Shown piece after piece: positions 9,450 through 18,533 of a DNA stretch of 64,000 nucleotides. How positions within the stretch are numbered: the first letter of the stretch is position 1; every line of letters begins with the position of its first letter. The notes under the pieces are model-generated. The model searched no databases and was not told where the DNA came from. It saw nothing but the letters and a program-made list of their open reading frames with translations. The DNA is taken from assembly GCA_024275485.1 (NCBI GenBank), contig JAJRZA010000065.1, positions 1 through 64,000 of the forward strand. Reading direction: 5' to 3'. This DNA is from Candidatus Krumholzibacteriota bacterium (GTDB lineage: Bacteria; Krumholzibacteriota; Krumholzibacteriia; LZORAL124-64-63). A program made the position numbers and the translations under genes.

Positions 9450-9602
9450 ACACTCGCGGGCCGGCCATTGGACCGGCTGAAGTTTCGATATTCCGATATT
9501 TTTTTCCCAAATACCGATGGTTTTCAGATCTCCCTGCGTTTGGTGGTTTGGACAGGGCAGTAAAATCTCAATCTACCGGGTCACAAACCCATGGAGAAGA
9601 AA

Positions 9603-10235
9603 ATGAAAAACTTGAAAACAAACCAGAAACGCGCTCTCGTTGTTGTCCCCATTTTCCTGATTATTCTGGCCGGCGCCGGCTTGGCTACCGCTCAGGGCAT
9701 GGGGCATGGCAAAGGCATTGGCGGTGGACCAGGCGATGGCCTTGATTGCGAGGGTCCCGGCTTCGGCCCCGGGCATCGCCTTGAAATGATGGCCCATCGG
9801 CTGGACTTGAGTGAGGACCAACAGGCCAACATCAAGAAAATCTTTGAAGAAGGTCGCAAGGACGGCCTGGAAAAGCGCAAGGAACTGATGCGCCTGCGCA
9901 ACGAGATGCACGGCGAAATGCTCAAGGACAACCCGTCGGAAAAAACAGTGCTCGGCATCAACAGCAAAATGGGTGATTTGAAAACCGAAATGAAGGCTTT
10001 GCGCCTGAAAGCCCGCTTGGCTGTCAGGCTGGCGTTGACACCGCAGCAGCGTGATCAGATGCTGTTGATGGGCGGCCCTGGCGGACACGATGGATGTGGC
10101 AAAAAAGGTGGACGGGGTGGACATCACGGCCAGCGCGGATCCAAGGGCTTTGGTGGCTGTGACGGTTCCGGAGGCGGCTCCTGCTCTGGTGGTGGTCCCG
10201 GTTTCCATCGTGGCGGAAATTTTGGCGGCGAATAA
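9603..10235 (+). CDS. Spy/CpxP-like periplasmic protein with Cys/His/Gly-rich tail
   Basis: A 210-residue exported protein. A signal peptide (about residues 1-31, ending A-T-A-Q) is followed by a helical region with the L-D-L-S-E-D-Q-Q and L-T-P-Q-Q-R-D-Q elements of the Spy/CpxP (LTxxQ) fold, used for periplasmic chaperoning or metal/stress sensing. The last 50 residues are rich in glycine, histidine and cysteine and could bind metal. ATG 9603 is preferred over the in-frame ATG at 9591 because GGAG lies six bases before it. It is first in a likely operon with an ECF sigma factor 27 bases downstream. Confidence 0.8.
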   Translation: MKNLKTNQKRALVVVPIFLIILAGAGLATAQGMGHGKGIGGGPGDGLDCEGPGFGPGHRLEMMAHRLDLSEDQQANIKKIFEEGRKDGLEKRKELMRLRNEMHGEMLKDNPSEKTVLGINSKMGDLKTEMKALRLKARLAVRLALTPQQRDQMLLMGGPGGHDGCGKKGGRGGHHGQRGSKGFGGCDGSGGGSCSGGGPGFHRGGNFGGE

Positions 10236-10262
10236 CAGAGCAGGCAATAGAGGGTGCAGTCA

Positions 10263-10823
10263 GTGCCAAGAAACACCAGTGATGATTCTCTCATGGCCGC
10301 CGTGGCAAGAGGCGAGGAGGCGGCTTTCCGCCTCCTCGTCCAGCGTTGGGAAAACCAGATACGGGCATTCCTTATCCACATGCTCTCGTCGGTGGAAGAA
10401 GCCGAAGACCTGACCCAGGATACCTTTGTTCAGGTGTTTCGCAAAGCCGATCGATATCAGGGGGAAGGGAAGTTTCGTAGCTGGTTGTTTCGCATCGCTG
10501 GGAATCTGGCCCGCAGCAAATTGAGGCGTCGGAAAATCCTGGGCTGGGTGAGTTTCAACCCCGACTTTCATGACCGGGCCGATCATGGCGAAAATCCGGC
10601 TTCGCAGTTGGAAAGAAAAAGGGAAGCGGAAATGGTACAGGGAGCCATGGCGAAGTTGCCTCAGCGACAACGGCAGGCCCTGGTTCTTCATCGTTTCCAG
10701 GGAATGAAGTACAAAGAAATAGCCGAGGCCATGGATGTGACGGTCCCTGCGGTGGAATCACTAATTCAGCGGGCCATGGGGCAACTGCGCAACATGCTAC
10801 TTGGAAAGGCGGACAGGTCATGA
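10263..10823 (+). CDS. ECF-type RNA polymerase sigma factor
   Basis: About 186 residues with the two ECF domains. Region 2 contains D-L-T-Q-D-T-F and F-R-S-W-L-F-R-I-A-G-N-L, which contact core polymerase and the -10 element. Region 4 has L-P-x-R-Q-R-Q-A and a helix-turn-helix ending with V-P-A-V-E-S-L-I-Q-R-A. The GTG at 10263 sits six bases after GAGGGTG; an upstream GTG at 10254 would add three residues. Its stop overlaps the anti-sigma start (ATGA), a classic arrangement. It probably controls its own operon in response to an envelope signal. Confidence 0.9.
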   Translation: MPRNTSDDSLMAAVARGEEAAFRLLVQRWENQIRAFLIHMLSSVEEAEDLTQDTFVQVFRKADRYQGEGKFRSWLFRIAGNLARSKLRRRKILGWVSFNPDFHDRADHGENPASQLERKREAEMVQGAMAKLPQRQRQALVLHRFQGMKYKEIAEAMDVTVPAVESLIQRAMGQLRNMLLGKADRS

Positions 10824-11311
10824 CCAACGAACACCAAATTTTCCATGACCGGATCCAGTCCTGGCTATCGGGGCAACTGGGCAGTGGGGCTTTGGAAAAA
10901 TTCGAAACTCACCGGAAGGAATGTCCCGAATGTGCCTCACAGGCTCAAGCCGAAAAAGAACTGTGGGAATTGCTTGGCGAAGGTCGGATTCAGAACCTGG
11001 GCCCGATTCCCAGTGTATGGCCCCAAATTCAGCAGAGGGTTTTCGATTCCCCGGGCAATAACCTTCTTTTCGGAAATGGTTGGTTCTTTGGCGGCGGCCA
11101 AGTGGTTCGCGCCTCCCTGGCAGCCTGTGCCGTGGCAGCCGGTCTGATGGTCGGGGTCTTGATTCCGGGACTTTCGGGTCGAGCCAGTGCCGATGACATC
11201 AACAGTGACTTGTGGGTGAGCGAAGCTTCCTGGCTCGACGAAACGGCCACTGATGGCTTGGCCGGCATTTGGCTGAGCCCAGGTTTGTCCGACGAAAGTG
11301 ACGGATCATGA
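10820..11311 (+). CDS. Membrane anti-sigma factor with zinc-finger-type N-terminus
   Basis: A 163-residue single-pass protein. The cytosolic N-terminus has the H-x3-C-x2-C zinc anti-sigma signature (F-E-T-H-R-K-E-C-P-E-C-A, histidine near residue 31), which binds and holds the partner sigma factor. A hydrophobic segment (about residues 95-118) is followed by a short periplasmic tail. It overlaps the sigma gene by four bases upstream and the second CpxP-like gene by four bases downstream, so all three are co-translated. The two CpxP-like neighbours are natural candidates for the periplasmic sensing part. Confidence 0.88.
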   Translation: MTNEHQIFHDRIQSWLSGQLGSGALEKFETHRKECPECASQAQAEKELWELLGEGRIQNLGPIPSVWPQIQQRVFDSPGNNLLFGNGWFFGGGQVVRASLAACAVAAGLMVGVLIPGLSGRASADDINSDLWVSEASWLDETATDGLAGIWLSPGLSDESDGS

Positions 11312-11877
11312 AAAAAATTCTGGTTCTCGTATTGTTGCTTTCGGTGGGTTTGAACATCGGATTGGGAGCTCGAATGCTTGGTGACAGCAAGCACAAATAC
11401 CGTGACCAACCAGGTTGGGGCATGCGCAGTGGATTCGGTTCGGATCGAAATGGAGGCCATGGCCGCGGTGGCGGCGACCGGGATGGAACTTTCTGGCGCG
11501 GGGTGATGGAACGGCGGTTGAACCATGTGGCCGAACAGTTGGGACTGGATGAAGAGCAGGCCGAGTCTTTCAAAAAGGCCCATAAAGTGGCTGCGGAAAA
11601 GTTCCTTGAACAGAGGACCAAGGTCATGGAGGCTCGTGGTCGACTCAGGGATGCTGCCTCAAAACCGGTTTTTGAAACATCATCTCTCAGACCCCTGATT
11701 GCTGAAGTTGGCCGTCAACAGGCAAAATTGGACTCCATGGTGACAGAAACAATGCTCCAGGAGATGGAAATCCTTGATGAAGATCAGCGCCGGCTTTACA
11801 TGAGCATCCTGCCTTTGAATCGATTTGCAGGGCGCAGTGGCGGCCCGGGGCACCCGCCAAGGCATGGGGGTCGTTGA
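11308..11877 (+). CDS. Second CpxP/CnrX-like periplasmic sensor-type protein
   Basis: A 189-residue protein with an N-terminal hydrophobic signal or anchor (K-K-I-L-V-L-V-L-L-L-S), a Gly/His/Asp-rich linker (about residues 40-70) and a helical bundle with L-G-L-D-E-E-Q and I-L-D-E-D-Q-R-R-L-Y elements typical of the heavy-metal-resistance/CpxP superfamily. The C-terminus is again rich in G, H and R. Its ATGA overlap with the anti-sigma gene suggests it modulates that protein, comparable in layout to the CnrYXH nickel/cobalt system. The metal or stress sensed cannot be read from the sequence. Confidence 0.78.
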   Translation: MKKILVLVLLLSVGLNIGLGARMLGDSKHKYRDQPGWGMRSGFGSDRNGGHGRGGGDRDGTFWRGVMERRLNHVAEQLGLDEEQAESFKKAHKVAAEKFLEQRTKVMEARGRLRDAASKPVFETSSLRPLIAEVGRQQAKLDSMVTETMLQEMEILDEDQRRLYMSILPLNRFAGRSGGPGHPPRHGGR

Positions 11878-11929
11878 TTCATTTAAAAGGGTCCTTTGGG
11901 GTGATCCTGTCCCTGGTCTAATAATCAAG

Positions 11930-11959
11930 TTGACAGCCAAGCTGCCAATTTCTTATCTA
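11930..11959 (+). promoter_or_regulatory. Candidate sigma-70 promoter for the TPR lipoprotein gene
   Basis: A perfect TTGACA (11930-11935) is separated by 18 bases from TATCTA (11954-11959). The -10 is weak. It lies about 165 bases before the chosen start of the TPR lipoprotein. Nothing else is recognisable in 11878-12122. Confidence 0.4.
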
Positions 11960-12122
11960 TTACAGGCGAAGGGGCGGGTTTCCGCCGTTAGATTAGTTGG
12001 TTTCGGGCGCCTTTCTCATTATTAGGGGCGTTCCAGCCGTTCCCCACTTTATTCCGGGTTTATCCTGCCAAGGGTATTCCCAATCCGGCAATCCTTGCCG
12101 CCAAGTCCCGAGGGGATTTTTA

Positions 12123-13334
12123 ATGACTCAATCGCGTCTCATCCTGTTGGCCGGTCTGTTGGCTGTGATCGCTGTGGCGGGTTGTCGCTCGGCACACACC
12201 ACCAGCGCCATTCTGTACATTGACGAGCAGAACTACGACAAGGCCGTTCACGTGATCCATGAGGGCTTTCAATACGGGGATGACGAACCCGACGCCTACT
12301 ACTATTTGGGCGAAGCCTACAGTCACCTGGCCGAAGAGTCCGTTGAAGCAGATGACTTTCCGCAAGCCAGGAAGAACTACGAATTGGCCTACGATGCCTA
12401 CAAGCGGGCCCTTGAGTTGGATCCGGTGGAATGGACAAAAATGGTCAGCACCTCCCTGGAGTACAATTACGGGACCCGGGTTCGCCAGGCTGCCCTGGAT
12501 TGGGAGGGAGGCTTCTTTGAGCAGGCCGAAGGTCATCTTCGTCTGGCTTATGCCGCCCTGCCCGATAGTTTGACTCCCATCAAAAGTATTGCGCGCATGA
12601 AGATGCAAATGGCGGACCAGGATACAACGGGAAAGATGGCCACTCCTCTGCGGGAAGAGGCTCTGGAACTTCTGGACCAGGCTTTGGCTGCCAATCCGGA
12701 GGCCTATGCCTTGAACCTGAACAAGGCCAATGTCCTGGATCAGCTGGGTCGTGACGATGAAGCCAGTACCCTATATGATGAACTCCTGACCGAGCACGGC
12801 GACGATACCAGTCTTTTGTTGGACATCGCATCCCTGGCCGTGGACAAGGGCGACTATGCTCGTGCCGCCGACTTCTACGTCAAAGTCGTGGATCTGAATG
12901 AAGCCGATGTGGATGCCAGCAATGATGGTGACAACAAGCTGTTGCTGCGTGCTGCCGGCAGCTGGTATGCCACACCTTCGGTGTTGCGGTTCGATGATGC
13001 CATCGCTGCCTTGGACCGGTCCGCAGAGTTGGACCACGTCCTGGACGAAAAAACCATCCTGGCCAGGCTGAGGACATATCTGGCTTATGGCAAGAAGTTG
13101 AAACAGGATGCTGCCCTGGAGACGGATGAAGTGCTCAAAGCCGACCTGATGGCCCGCAGTGATGAAAAACTCCGCCGTGCAGTGGAAATCGGCATTGCCA
13201 TGACCAACAATTTCCCGGCCAATGCCCAGGGTTTCCTTCAGCTGAGCATGGCGCAAATTGAAACGAAAGATTTTGCCGCCTCGGACGCCAGCTTCAAGAC
13301 CTATGAAGAACTGGAATCCGGATCCGGGTTTTAG
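12123..13334 (+). CDS. TPR-repeat lipoprotein
   Basis: A 403-residue lipoprotein. The signal sequence (L-L-A-G-L-L-A-V-I-A-V-A-G-C) ends in a lipobox with the modifiable cysteine near residue 21. The rest is mostly helical with TPR-like units, for example an A-Y-Y-Y-L-G-E-A-Y repeat, L-E-L-D-P near residue 100 and L-N-L-N-K-A-N-V-L-D near residue 200. ATG 12123 is chosen over the longer open frame from 11997 because it starts the signal peptide. It is probably a periplasmic scaffold, and no enzymatic motif is visible. It is separated from rho by 375 bases and a hairpin that may terminate it. Confidence 0.82.
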   Translation: MTQSRLILLAGLLAVIAVAGCRSAHTTSAILYIDEQNYDKAVHVIHEGFQYGDDEPDAYYYLGEAYSHLAEESVEADDFPQARKNYELAYDAYKRALELDPVEWTKMVSTSLEYNYGTRVRQAALDWEGGFFEQAEGHLRLAYAALPDSLTPIKSIARMKMQMADQDTTGKMATPLREEALELLDQALAANPEAYALNLNKANVLDQLGRDDEASTLYDELLTEHGDDTSLLLDIASLAVDKGDYARAADFYVKVVDLNEADVDASNDGDNKLLLRAAGSWYATPSVLRFDDAIAALDRSAELDHVLDEKTILARLRTYLAYGKKLKQDAALETDEVLKADLMARSDEKLRRAVEIGIAMTNNFPANAQGFLQLSMAQIETKDFAASDASFKTYEELESGSGF

Positions 13335-13342
13335 AATTTAGG

Positions 13343-13370
13343 GAGGGGCGGTTTGTTTGCCCCTTGCTAT
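13343..13370 (+). terminator. Weak hairpin terminator after the TPR lipoprotein gene
   Basis: GGGGC (13345-13349) pairs with GCCCC (13359-13363), with a T-rich loop and a short TTGCTAT tail. The stem is short and the T-run poor, so termination is only plausible. Confidence 0.35.
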
Positions 13371-13391
13371 ATTGTACACCATTGCATCCTA

Positions 13392-13432
13392 TTTGGCCTT
13401 GGCCGACCGGGGTAACACAGGTCAAGGCCAAA
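13392..13432. repeat. Ten-base perfect inverted repeat in the rho upstream region
   Basis: TTTGGCCTTG (13392-13401) and CAAGGCCAAA (13423-13432) form a perfect stem with a 21-base spacer, about 280 bases before rho. No T-run follows. It could be an operator or a leader RNA hairpin. The 13335-13709 interval also has a 70-codon open frame (13357-13569) with a hydrophobic stretch, which I could not support as a gene. Confidence 0.45.
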
Positions 13433-13709
13433 ACATTGTCAGAAAAAAATTGCGGACCATAAAAGAATCGGTTCCCTTATTGGCACTCTTTGTGCTAGTA
13501 TTCACCAATAATCCGGTTGCTGCTCCGGAGACTCCGTTTGCTGACGGAGAATTGATCAGACCTCAATGAAATAACACACCTCTTTTGAGATATACCTGCT
13601 TACCGCAGAATATACCGGAATCGGTTATTAGGACCGTGATCGGTGTGCTAGGTGGGCAACAAAACCCCCAACCGACCTCAACACAAAAAAGTCAGGTTCT
13701 AGGAGCAAA

Positions 13710-14957
13710 ATGGATATCAAGATACTGCAGGAAATGAACATTCACGAGCTGGTGGAAGTTGCTCGGGGCATGGACATTGAAGCGGTCAGCACCCTCCGGA
13801 AATCGGAACTCATCTTCAAGATTCTCGAGGGCCAAACAGAAAAGAACGGGCTCATTTACGCTGAAGGCGTGCTGCAGGTTCTGGCTGAAGGTTACGGATT
13901 CCTGCGCGCGGCCAAATACAACTACCTGCCCGGTCCCGATGATATCTACCTCTCTCCTTCCCAGATCAAGAAGTTCGCACTCAAGACCGGTGATACTGTT
14001 GCCGGGCAAGTGCGTCCGCCCAAGGACAATGAACGGTATTTTGCCTTGCTGAAGGTTGAGTCCGTCAACTACAAGGACCCCCAGGCGGCCAAAAAGGTAA
14101 CTCTCTTTGACAACCTTACCCCGCTTTATCCTGAGGACCGGCTCGATCTTGAGGTCGATCCCAAGATTCTGACCACTCGGCTGATCAATTTGTTGTGCCC
14201 CATTGGCAAGGGGCAGCGCGGGCTTATCGTTTCGCCCCCTCGAGCGGGTAAAACGGTCATTTTGCAGCAAATTGCCAACGCCATCAGCATCAACCAACCT
14301 GAAGTGCATCTGATTGTCTTGCTGATTGACGAGCGCCCTGAGGAAGTCACGGATATGGCCCGGTCGGTGAATGGTGAAGTTGTCAGTTCCACCTTCGACG
14401 AGCCGGCCGAGCGTCACGTTCAGGTCGCCAACATGGTGCTGGCCAAGAGCCGCCGGCTGGTGGAGAACGGTTTGGATGTGGTCATTCTGCTGGACTCGAT
14501 CACCCGTCTGGCAAGGGCTCACAACGCAGTTGTGCCTCATTCCGGAAAAATTCTTTCCGGTGGTGTGGATTCCAACGCTCTGCAAAAGCCCAAACGTTTC
14601 TTTGGCGCCGCCCGCAACATTGAGGATGGCGGGTCGCTGACCATCATCGCCACCGCCCTGGTGGAGACCGGTAGCCGCATGGATGAAGTTATTTTCGAAG
14701 AATTCAAGGGCACCGGTAACATGGAAATGGTGCTCGACCGAAAGATAGCCGACCGCCGAGTTTATCCGGCCATGGACATTTTCAAGTCCGGAACACGCAA
14801 GGAAGACCTGCTCATCGATAGCAAGGATCTGGCGAAAATCTGGGTTCTGCGCAAGTACCTGAGTGATTACAACCCCATTGAAGCCATGGAATTCCTCATC
14901 GCGAAATTGGGCAAAACCAAGAGTAACGAGCAGTTCCTTGGGGCCATGAACACTTGA
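13710..14957 (+). CDS. rho: Transcription termination factor Rho
   Basis: A hexameric RNA-dependent ATPase that ends transcription at Rho-dependent sites. The 415 residues contain the N-terminal helical Rho domain, the cold-shock-like RNA-binding domain (G-Y-G-F-L-R), a P-loop (P-P-R-A-G-K-T), Walker B ([13 protein letters not shown]) and the Q-loop region with S-G-G-V-D. Length is typical, with no Asp/Glu-rich insertion. The ATG follows TAGGAGC. The 375-base upstream region may carry regulatory RNA, since Rho commonly controls its own leader. Confidence 0.97.
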   Translation: MDIKILQEMNIHELVEVARGMDIEAVSTLRKSELIFKILEGQTEKNGLIYAEGVLQVLAEGYGFLRAAKYNYLPGPDDIYLSPSQIKKFALKTGDTVAGQVRPPKDNERYFALLKVESVNYKDPQAAKKVTLFDNLTPLYPEDRLDLEVDPKILTTRLINLLCPIGKGQRGLIVSPPRAGKTVILQQIANAISINQPEVHLIVLLIDERPEEVTDMARSVNGEVVSSTFDEPAERHVQVANMVLAKSRRLVENGLDVVILLDSITRLARAHNAVVPHSGKILSGGVDSNALQKPKRFFGAARNIEDGGSLTIIATALVETGSRMDEVIFEEFKGTGNMEMVLDRKIADRRVYPAMDIFKSGTRKEDLLIDSKDLAKIWVLRKYLSDYNPIEAMEFLIAKLGKTKSNEQFLGAMNT

Positions 14958-15117
14958 TTTTCTGCCTTTTTGCAGGGGCGAAGATCTTAAGAATGAACTG
15001 GGCGTTGGTTTCGTTGGGTATTTTGATTAAAAATATCCTTGCAATTGACCCCATTCCTTACTTCTTTTTGGCCTCAACCTGTATTTAAGGATCCAGGCCT
15101 AAAAGGTAGCAAGTAAA

Positions 15118-15333
15118 ATGAAACAGAACATTCATCCAAAATACGTCGACTGCACCATCACCTGCCTCTGTGGCAATGTGATCAACACCCGGTCGACCAA
15201 AGACAAGCTGAACGTTGAAATCTGCTCCAACTGCCATCCGTTCTTCACGGGACAGCAGAAGATCATCGATACCGCTGGTCGCGTGGAGCGTTTCCGCAAA
15301 CGCTACGAGAACGTTTCCTACAATAAAAAATAG
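15118..15333 (+). CDS. rpmE: 50S ribosomal protein L31, zinc-binding type
   Basis: A 71-residue large-subunit ribosomal protein. It begins M-K-x-x-I-H-P and keeps the zinc cysteines (C-L-C in the first knuckle and C-S-N-C in the second), so it is the C+ form used when zinc is sufficient. The C-terminal R-V-E-R-F-R-K-R-Y tail is typical. The rho-rpmE-DUF1385-prfA-prmC-murA order is a common bacterial arrangement. A strong terminator follows. Confidence 0.96.
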   Translation: MKQNIHPKYVDCTITCLCGNVINTRSTKDKLNVEICSNCHPFFTGQQKIIDTAGRVERFRKRYENVSYNKK

Positions 15334-15383
15334 GACCGTTTTCCATAGAGCTTTGTTCGGCCTTGTGTGGCATCAGAGCTTCA

Positions 15384-15420
15384 AGAGGGTGCTGGGTGAT
15401 TGTCCCGGCACCCTCTCTTT
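15384..15420 (+). terminator. Rho-independent terminator after rpmE
   Basis: AGAGGGTGC pairs with GCACCCTCT, with a further inner GGG/CCC pairing, then CTTT. It separates rpmE from the DUF1385-prfA-prmC-murA operon. Confidence 0.8.
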
Positions 15421-15467
15421 GATGCTTTGACAGAACACTTGGTGGAACCAACCTGCAGGAGTCATGC

Positions 15468-16550
15468 ATGAGTGAAACTCAAGAAACAGCCGCAGCAGTG
15501 GACAACTCGCCATCGGTGGATTCGAAGGACGCCCGAACCATGGATCTGGCGGTGGGAGGACAGGCCCTGATTGAAGGCGTGATGATGCGCAGTCCCTCAT
15601 TCCTGGCCATGGCCGTGCGCACGCCCGACGGTCGCATTGTGGTGCGCAAGAAAACTTTCGGCAGCATCATGAAGAAACTGCCTTTCCTGAATATCCCTGT
15701 TTTACGCGGTGGTATCCACCTCATTGAAACCATGGGACTTGGCATCAATGCCTTGATGTTCTCGGCCGACCAGGCCATCAGCGAAGACCGGGTCGACTCC
15801 AACAAAACCAACATCAAGGATACCCTGATGATGTGGGGAACGGTTGTGGTTTCGTTTGCCTTGAGCCTCGGACTCTTCTTCTATGTTCCCATCCTGTTGA
15901 CGGACCTGATTGTGGGCGAGGAAGCCGGCAGTCTGGTTTGGAATATTGTGGACGGGATTATTCGTGTGACCATGTTTGTGATCTACCTCCTGGCCGTCAG
16001 CAAACTGCCGGACATGGCACGGGTCTTCCAGTATCATGGTGCCGAGCACAAAAGCATTCACGCTTTTGAAAACGGCAAGAGTCTGGACGCCGATGGCGCC
16101 CGGCCTTTCCCCACATTGCATCCTCGTTGCGGGACCAGTTTCCTTTTTTTCGTGATGCTGATTTCCATTTTTGTTTTTGCCCTGCTGGGACGGCCTGAAG
16201 ATATTGCCGACCGTTTGCAACGCATCGCTTTTGTGCCGGTGATTGGTGGGCTGGCCTATGAGGCGATCAAGCTGTCAGGCAAGTATGCCAAAGCCTGGTG
16301 TCTCAAGCCGGTTATTTTGCCGGGGTTGTGGCTGCAAAAGATCACCACCAGTGAGCCGGATGACCAGCAGCTTACCGTGGGCATGGCTGCTTTGCGTGCG
16401 GTGCTGACTCCGGAAGCGGATGACTTCAGCGAACGGGTGTATTACGATATGCCGGATCTGGAAAACGATGACGAAACCGAGCCGGCTTCCGCGGATGCTG
16501 CCAACCATGAGGCCGTGCAAAACCAGACCAAAGACGGAGATGCTTCGTGA
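15468..16550 (+). CDS. DUF1385 (YqhQ-like) membrane protein
   Basis: A 360-residue integral membrane protein of the DUF1385/YqhQ family. The family hallmark V-G-G-Q-A-L-I-E-G-V-M-M-R-S opens the conserved domain at about residue 27. R-V-F-Q-Y-H-G-A-E-H-K and H-P-R-C-G-T-S lie in the central membrane region (about four hydrophobic segments). The last 50 residues are acidic and variable. Molecular function is not established. The ATG is six bases after AGGAG. Its stop overlaps the prfA GTG by four bases, so it is co-translated with release factor 1, a conserved neighbourhood. Confidence 0.9.
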   Translation: MSETQETAAAVDNSPSVDSKDARTMDLAVGGQALIEGVMMRSPSFLAMAVRTPDGRIVVRKKTFGSIMKKLPFLNIPVLRGGIHLIETMGLGINALMFSADQAISEDRVDSNKTNIKDTLMMWGTVVVSFALSLGLFFYVPILLTDLIVGEEAGSLVWNIVDGIIRVTMFVIYLLAVSKLPDMARVFQYHGAEHKSIHAFENGKSLDADGARPFPTLHPRCGTSFLFFVMLISIFVFALLGRPEDIADRLQRIAFVPVIGGLAYEAIKLSGKYAKAWCLKPVILPGLWLQKITTSEPDDQQLTVGMAALRAVLTPEADDFSERVYYDMPDLENDDETEPASADAANHEAVQNQTKDGDAS

Positions 16551-17620
16551 AGGCCAATGTTGAGACTTTGCGTGACCGCTATCGGGAATTGAGCGAGGAG
16601 CTGTCCAAGCCCGAGTCCCTGAACGATCAGGCCAGCTATCGCAAGCTGACCCGGGAGCATTCCCGGGTGGGCAAGCATCTGGCCATTGGCGACAAGTGGT
16701 TGTCCCTCGGGCAACAACTTGCCGACAACAAGGAGTTGCTGCAGGCGGAGTCGGATCCTGAGATGCAGGAGATGATCCGCGAGGAACTGGCTGTACTTGA
16801 GCCGGCTTTTGTGGCCGCCGAAAAGTAATTGGAAACCGCCCTGCTGCCCCATGATCCCAACGATGACCGCGATGTCATTCTGGAAGTTCGAGCCGGTACC
16901 GGTGGCGACGAGGCTGCCCTCTTTGCGGAAGAAATCGCTCGCATGTACATTCGTTACAGCGAAAAGCAGGGTTGGAAGACAGAGCTCATCGATGTGACCG
17001 AAGGCACTTCCGGCGGGGTCAAGGAAGTGGTTTATGCCGTGCGTGGCGAAGGGGCCTTCGGGATCCTGCGCTGGGAAAGCGGTGTGCATCGGGTGCAACG
17101 GGTACCAGCCACCGAAAGCCAGGGACGGGTCCATACTTCCGCAGTGACGGTGGCTGCTTTGCCCGAAGCCGAAGATGTCGATATCGATATCCGCACGGAA
17201 GATTTGCGCATTGACGTTTATCGTGCCCAGGGTCCTGGCGGACAGTCGGTTAACACCACGGACAGCGCGGTGCGCATCACCCATGTGCCGACGGGCCTGG
17301 TGGTTCAGTGTCAGGATGAAAAAAGTCAGCACAAGAACAAGGCCAAGGCCATGGGGGTGCTGCGTTCACGTCTGCTGGAAAAGGCCATCATGGAGCAGGA
17401 GGCGGAGATGGCCGCCGAGCGAAAGAGTCAGGTTGGCACCGGAGATCGCAGCGCAAAAATCCGCACCTACAACTTTCCCCAATGCCGGGTCACGGATCAC
17501 CGTATCGGCCTGACGATTCACAGCCTGGATGCCGTCATGGAAGGCAACCTGGATGAAATTGTGAACGCAATTCTGGCCTATCGTCGGGAAGAAGCCCTGG
17601 CCGCCACACGCAAGGGATGA
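16547..17620 (+). CDS. prfA: Peptide chain release factor 1, interrupted by an in-frame TAA at codon 94
   Basis: RF1 recognises UAA/UAG and triggers release of the finished protein. The frame from GTG 16547 (GGAG eight bases upstream) to TGA 17620 gives the normal RF1 length (about 357 codons) and all key motifs: the P-A-T codon-recognition tripeptide (in V-P-A-T-E-S-Q-G-R) and G-G-Q with its glutamine at codon 233. However, codon 94 (16826-16828) is TAA, with no frameshift. By my memory of E. coli RF1 it aligns with a glutamine, with no gap on either side, so a single CAA-to-TAA change explains it. The upstream part (93 residues) is domain 1; the rest (263 residues) holds domains 2-4 and starts with TTG directly after the stop. 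Possibilities are a sequencing error, a nonsense mutation, suppression, or a split gene with re-initiation. Operon: DUF1385, prfA, prmC, murA. Confidence 0.85.
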
Positions 17621-18531
17621 ACCCCCATCAAGGCAATAAAACGGTGCGTGACCTGATCCAGGTCACGGCTGACTATTTCGAAGGCAAAGGGTTGGACTCG
17701 GCTCGCCTCAACGCAGAACGTCTGCTGGGTGATGTGCTGGGATTCTCGCGCATGGAGCTTTTTCTGCAGGCTGATCGGCCGGTGATGAGCGAGGAAATGG
17801 ATCGCTACCGAGAGCTGGTCCGTCGTCGCGGAGCGGGTGAACCCCTGCAGACAATCCTTGGCATGACCGAATTCTACTCCCGGCCCTTCAAAGTGGAACC
17901 CGGGGTTTTCATTCCCCGGCCTGAAACCGAACACCTTGTGGAAGCGGCTGCGAATCTGCTCTCACCTGCGGACCGGCGTTTGCTGGCCCCGGTGGCTCTT
18001 GAAGTGGGGTGTGGTACGGGTATCGTCGGCATCAGTCTGGCCTGCGAGGTTCCCCGGCTGGTGGTGCATGCCTCGGATATCAATCCCAAGGCCATCGAAC
18101 TGGCCCAACGCAACGCCCGACTGCTGGAAGTTGACGCCCGGGTGAATTTTCACCAGGGCAGCCGTTTTGATCCTTTTCCGGAACAACTGCAGGGCAAAGT
18201 GGATTTGTTGGCAAGCAATCCTCCCTACGTGCGGCGGGACGATATTGACGGTTTGTTTATTGAGGTTGCCGAACATGAGCCCCGCGAAGCCCTGGATGGT
18301 GGTCCGGACGGTTTGGTTTTCTATCGGGCCCTGGCCGCGGAAATGGGACGCTGGGTGCGTCCTGGTGGGCACATCATTGTGGAGATCGGTGCTGATCAGG
18401 CTGATGAGGTGATCGCCATTCTGGCTGCCTCCGGCGGGTTGGATATTCAGGTTTTGAAAGACTACAGCGATCGGGATCGAGTCGTTTCGGCCCGGCTTGG
18501 AGATGCTGAGAGTAAGCTGCAGGGAGGCTGA
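17617..18531 (+). CDS. prmC: Release factor glutamine methyltransferase PrmC
   Basis: Methylates the glutamine of the G-G-Q motif in RF1 and RF2 using SAM. 304 residues: an N-terminal helical substrate-binding domain, the conserved F-I-P-R-P-E-T-E block, a SAM-binding [10 protein letters not shown] and the catalytic N-P-P-Y at about residue 203. Its ATG overlaps the prfA stop by four bases (ATGA), so it is translationally coupled to its own substrate's gene. If prfA translation stops at codon 94, PrmC synthesis could drop through loss of that coupling. Confidence 0.95.
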   Translation: MNPHQGNKTVRDLIQVTADYFEGKGLDSARLNAERLLGDVLGFSRMELFLQADRPVMSEEMDRYRELVRRRGAGEPLQTILGMTEFYSRPFKVEPGVFIPRPETEHLVEAAANLLSPADRRLLAPVALEVGCGTGIVGISLACEVPRLVVHASDINPKAIELAQRNARLLEVDARVNFHQGSRFDPFPEQLQGKVDLLASNPPYVRRDDIDGLFIEVAEHEPREALDGGPDGLVFYRALAAEMGRWVRPGGHIIVEIGADQADEVIAILAASGGLDIQVLKDYSDRDRVVSARLGDAESKLQGG

Positions 18532-18533
18532 GC

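Noticed and set aside
13357-13569. A 70-codon frame with a hydrophobic stretch before rho
   Set aside because: No good start signal, no similarity, and it contains the inverted repeat; kept only as a note.
16826-16828. Selenocysteine reading of the prfA internal stop
   Set aside because: The codon is TAA, not TGA, and SelB decodes only UGA.
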